In this document: positions 7,143 to 13,881 of the stretch, piece after piece | Numbering within the stretch: position 1 is the first letter of the stretch | Layout of the letters: each line of letters begins with the position of its first letter | Assembly (NCBI GenBank): GCA_946481465.1 | Contig: CAMLOC010000025.1 | Coordinates: 1-13,881 of the forward strand | Reading direction: 5' to 3' | Source of the DNA: an uncultured Shinella sp. | GTDB taxonomy: Bacteria; Pseudomonadota; Alphaproteobacteria; Rhizobiales; Rhizobiaceae | DNA: 13,881 bases | Made by a program: the position numbers and the translations under genes | Notes under the pieces: generated by a model | Told to the model about the DNA's origin: nothing | The model's database searches: none | The model's input: only the letters and a program-made list of their open reading frames with translations

Positions 7143-8143
7143 TGAAACCGCTCGACCGCATTCTCGAAACCGCCAAAGCGGCGCCCCGCCATATCGTGCT
7201 CGCCGAGGGAGAAGACCCGCGCGTCGTCGAGGCGGCGCTGCGCGCCGTGCGCGCCGGCATCGCCGCGATCACGCTCGTCGGGGATCGGAAGACCGTCGAG
7301 GCGCGGCTGGCGGCGGCCGGCGCCGCGGCGGACGAGATCCGCATCGAGGATCCGGCATCGTCGGCGCTCACGCCGCGCCTTGCCGTCGCCTATCATACGC
7401 TTCGAAAGAGCAAGGGCGTCGATGCGGCGGCGGCAGCCGAGGCGGTGCGCACGCCGCTCGTCTTTTCCGCCATGATGGTGCGCGAGGGGGAGGCGGACGG
7501 CACGGTGGGCGGGGCGGTGGCGACCACCGCCGACACGGTGCGCGCCGCGCTCCAGACCATCGGCCGCGCGCCCGGCGTCGGCCTCGTGTCGAGCTTCTTC
7601 CTGATGATGCTGTGCGCTTCGCACCATGTGAAGAAGGGCGCTTTCGTCTTCGCCGATTGCGGCCTCGTGGTCGATCCCGACGCGGCGGGTCTCGCCGATA
7701 TCGCGGTCTCCTCGGCGCGGTCCTTTGAGGCGCTGGCCGGCAAGCCGGCGAAGGTGGCGATGCTCTCCTTCTCGACGGCCGGCAGCGCCGCCCACGAACG
7801 CGTCTCCAAGGTGGTGGAGGCGACACGGCTGGCGCATGATGCTGCGCCCGGCCTCGTCATCGACGGCGAATTGCAGTTCGACACCGCCTTCGTCGAGGCC
7901 GTCAGCGCCGCCAAGGCGCCGCAATCGGCGCTGCACGGCGAAGCCAATGTCTTCGTCTTCCCCAATCTCGATGCGGCCAATATCGGCTACAAGATCGCCC
8001 AGCGCATCGGCGGCGCCACTGCCATCGGCCCGATCCTGCAGGGCCTCGCCAGGCCCGCCAACGATCTCTCGCGCGGCTGCAACGCCGACGACGTCTTCCA
8101 CATGATCGCCGTCACGGTAGTGCAGGCCGGCGCCGATCCGTGA
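7142..8143 (+). CDS. pta: Phosphate acetyltransferase
   Basis: A 333-residue short-form phosphotransacetylase, converting the acetyl phosphate made by Xsc into acetyl-CoA for central metabolism. Recognisable segments are the N-terminal HIVLAEGEDPRVVEAA (17-32), ADGTVGGAVATTADTVRAAL (118-137), the conserved ELQFDTAFVE (243-252) and the C-terminal motif FPNLDAANIGYKIAQRIGG (273-291) with GPILQGLARPANDLSRG (296-312). The length fits the stand-alone PTA_PTB domain form and lacks the DRTGG extension of long Pta proteins. The ATG overlaps the tauZ stop by one base, so translation is probably coupled. It is the last gene of the taurine operon here. No T-rich intrinsic terminator was found in the following 100 bases. 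Confidence 0.95.
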   Translation: MKPLDRILETAKAAPRHIVLAEGEDPRVVEAALRAVRAGIAAITLVGDRKTVEARLAAAGAAADEIRIEDPASSALTPRLAVAYHTLRKSKGVDAAAAAEAVRTPLVFSAMMVREGEADGTVGGAVATTADTVRAALQTIGRAPGVGLVSSFFLMMLCASHHVKKGAFVFADCGLVVDPDAAGLADIAVSSARSFEALAGKPAKVAMLSFSTAGSAAHERVSKVVEATRLAHDAAPGLVIDGELQFDTAFVEAVSAAKAPQSALHGEANVFVFPNLDAANIGYKIAQRIGGATAIGPILQGLARPANDLSRGCNADDVFHMIAVTVVQAGADP

Positions 8144-8177
8144 TGCCGCCCTGTGGAATTCGACTCTCGGCTCTCCA

Positions 8178-8202
8178 GTACTAATATTCTTATATTTTAG
8201 TA
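8178..8202. promoter_or_regulatory. AT-rich inverted repeat, candidate operator or promoter of the DMT gene
   Basis: Half-sites TACTAATAT (8179-8187) and ATTTTAGTA (8194-8202) are inverted with one mismatch across nine positions, separated by six bases; the outer six pairs (TACTAA and TTAGTA) are perfect. The block is almost free of G and C in a window that is otherwise strongly GC-rich. TATATT at 8191-8196 and TAATAT at 8182-8187 resemble -10 hexamers, but no good -35 hexamer is seen. The 10-mer GTACTAATAT recurs at 9237-9246. Confidence 0.55.
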
Positions 8203-8207
8203 TGGAT

Positions 8208-8222
8208 CATGGCGGTGCCATG
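8208..8222 (+). other. Perfect 6-bp inverted repeat in the DMT leader
   Basis: CATGGC (8208-8213), loop GGT, GCCATG (8217-8222). It lies between the AT-rich repeat and the Shine-Dalgarno hairpin. As RNA it would be a small stem-loop with a three-base loop; as DNA it could be a protein site. Alone it is weak, but it forms a series with its neighbours. Confidence 0.4.
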
Positions 8223-8233
8223 CCGTAAGTTCC

Positions 8234-8258
8234 CCTCCGCAAAGGACCTATGCGGAGG
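8234..8258 (+). promoter_or_regulatory. Hairpin that buries a Shine-Dalgarno sequence
   Basis: CCTCCGCA (8234-8241) pairs perfectly with TGCGGAGG (8251-8258) around a nine-base loop. The right arm contains GGAGG, part of the strong Shine-Dalgarno run GGAGGAGAGG (8254-8263) that precedes the ATG at 8266. The left arm is therefore an anti-Shine-Dalgarno strand. This would restrict ribosome access to the small upstream ORF and, by coupling, to the permease gene behind it. A T-run is absent, so it is not a good terminator. Confidence 0.6.
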
Positions 8259-8265
8259 AGAGGCC

Positions 8266-8310
8266 ATGGCGTTCCACATCCAGGACAGGGCGGCGGGGCG
8301 TTCTGCGTGA
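8266..8310 (+). CDS. 14-codon upstream ORF, possibly the remnant start of a vapB-like antitoxin gene
   Basis: An ATG at 8266, five bases after the run GGAGGAGA (8254-8261), opens a reading frame of 14 codons (MAFHIQDRAAGRSA) ending in TGA at 8308-8310. The TGA overlaps the GTG at 8307 that is the likely permease start (GTGA). This is the best ribosome site in the 163-base gap after pta. The first seven residues, MAFHIQD, resemble the start of VapB antitoxins of the PSK_trans_fac type common in rhizobia, which typically continue with an acidic/proline stretch such as PETD; here that continuation is missing. It may be a coupled leader peptide, a decayed antitoxin gene, or chance. In the same frame an ATG at 8209 would extend it to 33 codons without a ribosome site. 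Confidence 0.4.
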   Translation: MAFHIQDRAAGRSA

Positions 8311-9194
8311 AGGCGCCGGTGCCGGGGCCGCGGGCGGGCGCGGCGGTGCTCATCATGGTGTGTGCGGCCGTGCTGGCCGGGCTTGACGCGGTGATCGTGC
8401 GCTCGCTGGCCGGCGGCGTGCATCCGTTGATCATCGCGTTCTTCCGTTCGCTGTTCGGCCTTCTCGCCGTGTTGCCCTTCCTGTTGCGGCGGCTGGAGCT
8501 TACGGCCTCGCCGTACCGGACGCTGCATGTCGTGCGCGCCGGCCTGAAATTCGCCTCGCTCGTCGCCCTGTTCATCGCCTTCGGCCATGCCCCGCTCGCC
8601 GATGCCACGGCGATCAACTTCACCATGCCGATCTTCCTGACGCTCGGCGCCTGGCTCTTTCTCAAGGAGAAGGTCGCCCTGTCCGTGGTCGGCGGCGTGC
8701 TGGCCGGCTTCGTCGGCATCGTCATCATCATACGGCCCGGCGCGGGCACCTTCGATCCCTGGCTGCTTTTCGCCCTTGCCGGCGCGATCCTGACGGCTGT
8801 GAGCCAGCTGATCCTGCGGCGCATGGCGCTGCGCGACACCACCGACCGTCTGGTCGCCTGGAACCTCCTGGCCATGGCGCCGCTGGGCCTTCTCGTCGCC
8901 CTGCCGGTCTGGACGACGCCGAGCCCGGCGCAGATCGGCCTGCTGGCCCTGCAGGGCGGACTTGGCGCGCTCAACATGGCGCTGATCACGCGGGCCTTCG
9001 CCATGGCGAGCGCGTCGTTCCTCGCGCCGCTGGATTTCCTGCGCCTGCCGGTCGTCGCGGTGCTCGCCTTCCTGTTCTTCGGCGAGATCGCGCCGGCGAC
9101 GACGTGGATCGGCGCCGCGATCATTTTCGGCGCGGCGCTTCTGGCGGCCGGCGGGGCCCGGTGGCGGCGTCGCCGGAGCCTTGGCGGCGACTGA
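8307..9194 (+). CDS. EamA/DMT-superfamily permease
   Basis: A 295-residue inner-membrane protein of the drug/metabolite transporter superfamily with two EamA repeats and about ten membrane segments. The first repeat starts at AAVLIMVCAAVLAGLDAVIVR and contains the family patterns HPLIIAFFRSLFG and DATAINFTMPIFLTLGAWLFLKEK (the typical end of repeat 1). The second has DRLVAWNLLAMAP and the terminal FFGEIAPATTWIGAAIIF. Substrates of such proteins (amino acids, metabolites, drugs) cannot be read from sequence. The GTG at 8307 is chosen because it removes a non-family Arg/Gly/His-rich stretch and forms a GTGA overlap with the small upstream ORF; an ATG at 8250 is in frame but has its ribosome site too close, and an ATG at 8355 would cut into the first helix. 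It stands between two operons, each boundary marked by an AT-rich site. Confidence 0.85.
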   Translation: MKAPVPGPRAGAAVLIMVCAAVLAGLDAVIVRSLAGGVHPLIIAFFRSLFGLLAVLPFLLRRLELTASPYRTLHVVRAGLKFASLVALFIAFGHAPLADATAINFTMPIFLTLGAWLFLKEKVALSVVGGVLAGFVGIVIIIRPGAGTFDPWLLFALAGAILTAVSQLILRRMALRDTTDRLVAWNLLAMAPLGLLVALPVWTTPSPAQIGLLALQGGLGALNMALITRAFAMASASFLAPLDFLRLPVVAVLAFLFFGEIAPATTWIGAAIIFGAALLAAGGARWRRRRSLGGD

Positions 9195-9218
9195 TTTTGC
9201 CGAAGGCGAAAAAACGGG

Positions 9219-9253
9219 TTCACAAAAATCTCAGATGTACTAATATATTACTT
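9219..9253. promoter_or_regulatory. Candidate promoter/operator of the dpp-like operon
   Basis: TTCACA (9219-9224) matches five of six bases of a -35 hexamer; TAATAT follows after 16 bases and TATATT after 19. The core TAATATATTA (9241-9250) is a perfect ten-base palindrome, and GTACTAATAT (9237-9246) repeats the 10-mer seen upstream of the DMT gene. TACTAATA followed by TATTACTT (9238-9253) is close to the ideal palindrome built from the TACTAAT half-site. It lies 124-139 bases before the first permease gene, in a 182-base gap (9195-9376) that otherwise shows only GC-rich sequence without a supported ORF. Confidence 0.55.
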
Positions 9254-9376
9254 GAGGTGGGTTCGGAGAAACGCCGCCGCCTGGTCCGCAGGAGTGTCGG
9301 CGCCGGTGGGGCGGCCGGTCGCCAGCGCGGCGACAGGCGGCACGGACCCATGAAATTCTCGCTCGGGAGGAGTGGC

Positions 9377-10291
9377 ATGAAATCATTCATCGGCAAGCGG
9401 GCCATAGCCAGCGGTGTTTCGCTGGTCGGGCTCGTCGTCCTGGTATTCTTCCTGTCGAGGTTGACGGGGGATCCGACCGACCTCTACCTGCCGCTCGACG
9501 CGTCCGTGGAGATGCGCGAGCAGTTCCGCCAGATGCACGGCTTCAACGATCCGCTGGTCGTGCAGTTCGGCCGTTATGTCGCCGATCTCGTGCAGCTCGA
9601 TTTCGGCCAGTCGCTGCGCCAGGCGCGGCCGGCGATGGAGGTGGTGCTGGAAGCCTTTTCCTGGACGCTCTGGCTCGCGCTCATCACCATGAGCTGCGTG
9701 ACGGCGGCGGCGATCGTCATCGGGGCGCTCGCCGCCTTCCGCGTCGGCGGCGTATTCGACCGGATCGCCACCTTCTTCTCGCTGATCGGCGCCTCCGCGC
9801 CGGATTTCTGGCTTGCGATCGTTGCCATCGTCATCTTCGCGGTCAACCTGCACTGGCTGCCGACCTCGGGAACGGGCAGCCCGCTGCACTGGATCCTGCC
9901 CGTCAGCGTGCTCTTCATCCGCCCCTTCGGCCTGATCCTGCAGGTGGTGCGCGGCTCGATGATCAACGTGCTCTCCTCGGCCTATGTGAAGACCGCGCGG
10001 GCGAAGGGCGTGCGCACGCCGCGCATCATCTTCGTGCACGGCCTGCGCAACGCCATGCTGCCCGTCATCACCGTCATCGGCGACCAGGCGGCGGCGATCC
10101 TCAACGGCGCGGTCGTGGTCGAGACGGTCTTCGGCTTTCCGGGCATCGGCAAGCTGATGATCGATTCGATCCTCCTGCGCGATTTCGCCGTCGTCCTTGC
10201 CGTGATCATGGTCTCGGCGCTGGCGATCTTCCTCATGAACCTCCTGATCGACCTCGCCTATGCGCTGCTCGATCCCCGTATCCGGTATTGA
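9377..10291 (+). CDS. DppB-type ABC transporter permease
   Basis: A 304-residue inner-membrane permease of the dipeptide/oligopeptide/nickel class. It begins with a cytoplasmic tail and a first helix (about 10-25), has the family's periplasmic stretch LTGDPTDLYLPLDAS and MHGFNDPLVVQFGRYVADLVQLDFGQS (conserved in DppB/OppB/GsiC), and the EAA loop YVKTARAKGVRTPRIIFVHG near 208-227 that docks on the ATPase. The C-terminal ETVFGFPGIGKLM and YALLDPRIRY are also typical. ATG 9377 is preferred because GGAGG at 9366-9370 sits six bases upstream; an in-frame ATG at 9350 would add nine residues without a comparable site. The next gene begins three bases after the stop. The substrate is not determined: peptides, opines, nickel or small organic acids are possible. 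Confidence 0.92.
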   Translation: MKSFIGKRAIASGVSLVGLVVLVFFLSRLTGDPTDLYLPLDASVEMREQFRQMHGFNDPLVVQFGRYVADLVQLDFGQSLRQARPAMEVVLEAFSWTLWLALITMSCVTAAAIVIGALAAFRVGGVFDRIATFFSLIGASAPDFWLAIVAIVIFAVNLHWLPTSGTGSPLHWILPVSVLFIRPFGLILQVVRGSMINVLSSAYVKTARAKGVRTPRIIFVHGLRNAMLPVITVIGDQAAAILNGAVVVETVFGFPGIGKLMIDSILLRDFAVVLAVIMVSALAIFLMNLLIDLAYALLDPRIRY

Positions 10292-10294
10292 GCG

Positions 10295-11213
10295 ATGACC
10301 ATGACAGAAACGCAAACTCTCTCCGAGCGAAAGCCGAACGGTCCGCTGGCCCGCTGGTTCTCCATGCTGTGGGCGGACAAGTTCGCCTTCTTCGCCGCGC
10401 TGTTCCTGCTGCTGGCGGTGCTCTGTGCGATCTTCGGCCCCTTGCTGCTCGAGGCGGTCGCCACGAAGCAGAATCTGCGCGGCCGCAATGCGCCGCCCTT
10501 CGACCTGGCGCGCGGCTGGCTCTACGTGCTCGGCGCCGACGCGCTCGGCAGGCCGTTGCTGGCGCGCATCGTCGTGGCGGCGCAGAACACGATGCTGGTC
10601 GCCGGGGCGGCGGTGCTCGCCTCCTCGCTCGTCGGTGCCACGCTGGGGCTGGTGGCCGGCTACAGCCGGCGGTCCGCCGCCCAGTGGATCATGCGGCTCG
10701 GCGACGTCATCATGTCCTTCCCCTCGCTGCTGCTCGCCGTGATCGTGCTCTACATGCTGGAGCCGTCCGTCGCCAATATCGTGCTGGTGCTCGCCGTCAC
10801 GCGCATCCCGATCTACCTGCGCACCACCCGCGCCGAGGTTCTGGAGGTGCGCGAGCGCATGTTCGTGCAGGCGGCGACCGTGATGGGAGCCTCGCACCGG
10901 CGCATCGTCTTCCGCCACATCCTGCCGGTGATCCTGCCGACGCTGGTGACGATCGCCACGCTGGACTTCGCCTTCGTCATGCTGGCCGAATCCTCGCTCT
11001 CCTTCCTCGGCATCGGCATCCAGGCGCCGGAGATTACCTGGGGCCTCATGGTCAGCCAGGGGCGGCCCTATCTCACCAATGCCTGGTGGCTGTCCTTCTG
11101 GCCGGGCCTTGCGATCATCCTGACGACGCTGTCGCTCAATCTTCTTTCGAACTGGATGCGCATCGCGCTCGACCCGACGCAGCGCTGGCGCCTTGAAATG
11201 GGAGGCCGCAAGC

Positions 11214-11221
<8 letters not shown>
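10295..11221 (+). CDS. DppC-type ABC transporter permease
   Basis: A 308-residue inner-membrane permease, the heterodimer partner of the preceding DppB-type protein. It has a hydrophilic N-terminus of about 25 residues, a first helix (FAFFAALFLLLAVLCAIFGP, near 30-49), the family segment HVLGADALGR-like YVLGADALGRPLLARI (near 76-91), and the EAA loop FVQAATVMGASHRRIVFRHI (near 190-209). The C-terminal part includes ESSLSFLGIGIQAPEITWG, a DppC/OppC hallmark, and ends with LDPTQRWR. The start is three bases after the previous stop; there is no strong ribosome site, so it probably depends on coupling, and an ATG two codons on (10301) is an equal candidate. Its end overlaps the ATPase gene by eight bases. 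Confidence 0.92.
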
Positions 11222-12844
<1,623 letters not shown>

Positions 12845-12848
<4 letters not shown>

Positions 12849-13792
12849 AACCCGACGTTCTGGTTGCCTATCCGCTCCGCCCGCGCCAGATGGCCTTGCT
12901 CGAAGAGGCCTATACGGTGCACCGGCTCGATCTCCTGAAGGGCGAGGAGCGCGAGACGCTGCTGGCCGAAGCCGGCCCGCGCTGCACGGCGATGGTCGTC
13001 AACGGCCATGTGGCGATCGACGATGCGTTCCTGGCGCGGCTACCCGCCCTCAGGATCGCCGCCTGCTCGTCCGCCGGCTACGACCAGATGGATGTCGCGG
13101 CGATGACCCGGCGCGGCATCACGCTCACCAACACCTCCGACGTGCTGCTCGACGACGTCGCCGACATGGCGCTGCTCCTGATGCTGGCCGCCCGGCGCCG
13201 CCTCGTCGTCGGCGACCGCTATGTCCGATCGGGCGACTGGGGCCGCAAGGGCATGCTGCCGCTGACGACGTCGACGGCCGGCAAGAAGGCGGGCATCGTC
13301 GGGCTCGGGCGGATCGGCCTTGCCATCGCGCGGCGCTGCGAGGCGGTCGGGCTGACCATCGGCTACTACGGCCGCTCGCGCAAGGCCGGCAACGACTACG
13401 CCTATTTCGACGATCCGGTGAAGCTGGCCGAATGGGCCGACATCCTGCTCGTGGCGACGCCCGGCGGGCCGGAAACCGAAGGGCTGATCTCTGCCGCCGT
13501 CATCGATGCCCTCGGCCCAGCCGGCAGCCTCGTCAACATCGCGCGCGGCACGGTGGTGGACGAGCCGGCGCTGATCCGTGCGCTTCAAGAGGGAAGGATC
13601 GCCTCGGCGGGGCTGGACGTCTACTACAACGAGCCCAACCCGGACCCGGCATTCGCCGCGCTCGACAATGTCGTGCTCTATCCGCACCATGCCAGCGGCA
13701 CGGAGGAAACGCGCGACCGCATGGCACAGCTCGTCATCGACAACCTGGCGGCCTTCTTCTCCGGAAAGCCGCTGCTGACGCCGGTGAACTGA
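12845..13792 (+). CDS. D-isomer-specific 2-hydroxyacid dehydrogenase
   Basis: A 315-residue NAD(P)-dependent oxidoreductase of the glyoxylate/hydroxypyruvate reductase type, interconverting a 2-keto acid and a D-2-hydroxy acid in the cytoplasm. The coenzyme domain has VGLGRIG (152-158). GRSRK follows the second strand (176-180), a basic, non-acidic end that suggests NADP(H). The catalytic triad is visible: R234 in NIARGTVVDEPAL, E263 in GLDVYYNEP and H281 in YPHHASGTEETR. The length is normal. GAAGAAGGA (12825-12833) precedes the ATG by eleven bases, and the ATG overlaps the ATPase stop by four bases. Being cotranscribed with an importer, it probably acts on the imported compound or a product of it; the true substrate is not readable. 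Confidence 0.92.
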
Positions 13793-13806
13793 GCGGCGTG
13801 CCGCCG

Positions 13807-13881
13807 TCAGGCGAAGTAGTGCGGACACTCGTGGCGCAGCTCTTCGACCTTGGCGACGGTGCGGCTGAGATGATCGCGGAT
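13807..13881 (-). CDS. C-terminal tail of a convergent gene, probably an FCD-type GntR regulator
   Basis: Read on the minus strand, the window edge gives 24 codons ending in TGA (13807-13809): IRDHLSRTVAKVEELR followed by HECPHYFA. The amphipathic helix with R-x-H-L and the ending with P-H-Y-F resemble the last helix of FadR-like (FCD) GntR regulators, which commonly finish in a similar way. Only this short piece is available, so the identification is tentative. It is convergent with the dehydrogenase gene with 14 bases between stops, in which GCGG and CCGC (13793-13804) could form only a four-pair hairpin. If it is a regulator, the neighbouring transporter operon is its likely target. Confidence 0.45.
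   Translation of the reverse strand: MRDHLSRTVAKVEELRHECPHYFA

Noticed and set aside
8209..8310. A 33-codon version of the upstream ORF beginning at ATG 8209
   Set aside because: There is no ribosome site before 8209 and the ATG lies inside an inverted repeat; the ATG at 8266 has a strong site.
9195..9215. Intrinsic terminator after the DMT gene
   Set aside because: TTTTGCCGAAGGCGAAAAAA has only a three-pair GCC/GGC stem; the flanking T and A runs are not enough.
9257..9376. N-terminal extension of the first permease from GTG 9257 or ATG 9350
   Set aside because: The extension is Arg/Gly-rich and unlike the family; a good ribosome site precedes the ATG at 9377.
13793..13806. Bidirectional terminator between the dehydrogenase gene and the convergent gene
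   Set aside because: Only a four-pair stem (GCGG with CCGC) without T-runs on either side; too weak to call.

Overview
The window is GC-rich, densely coding, and almost entirely read from the + strand. Codon use, gene content and gene order point to an alphaproteobacterium, most likely of the Rhizobiales/Rhizobiaceae; this rests on recognition of families, not on a database search.

Region 1 (1-8143) is a complete-looking taurine dissimilation operon whose first gene is cut by the window edge: tauA (3' part), tauB, tauC, a small NTF2/SnoaL-like gene (probable tauX), an FAD-dependent amine/amino-acid oxidoreductase (probable tauY), xsc, a 345-residue membrane protein of the YeiH/UPF0324 family (tauZ type), and pta. 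Together they describe a route: TauABC imports taurine, TauXY oxidatively deaminates it to sulfoacetaldehyde, Xsc phosphorolyses that to acetyl phosphate plus sulfite, Pta makes acetyl-CoA, and TauZ probably exports the sulfur oxyanion. Perfect 10-bp GC-rich hairpins lie in the tauA-tauB and xsc-tauZ gaps, where they could set mRNA stability or relative expression.

Region 2 (8144-9376) carries a lone EamA/DMT-family permease between two AT-rich islands that share the 10-mer GTACTAATAT. The leader of the permease gene is unusually structured: an AT-rich inverted repeat, two consecutive perfect hairpins (the second burying a strong Shine-Dalgarno sequence), and a 14-codon upstream ORF that ends in a GTGA overlap with the permease start. 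The first seven residues of this small ORF look like the start of a VapB-type antitoxin, so the leader may be a decayed toxin-antitoxin promoter now serving the permease.

Region 3 (9377-13792) is a tightly coupled operon: two DppB/DppC-type permeases, a fused two-domain DppD-DppF-type ATPase, and a D-2-hydroxyacid dehydrogenase with all catalytic residues. No substrate-binding protein is visible. Region 4 (13807-13881, minus strand) is the last 24 codons of a convergent gene whose tail resembles FCD-type GntR regulators. Such a regulator would be a natural candidate to read the two AT-rich sites.
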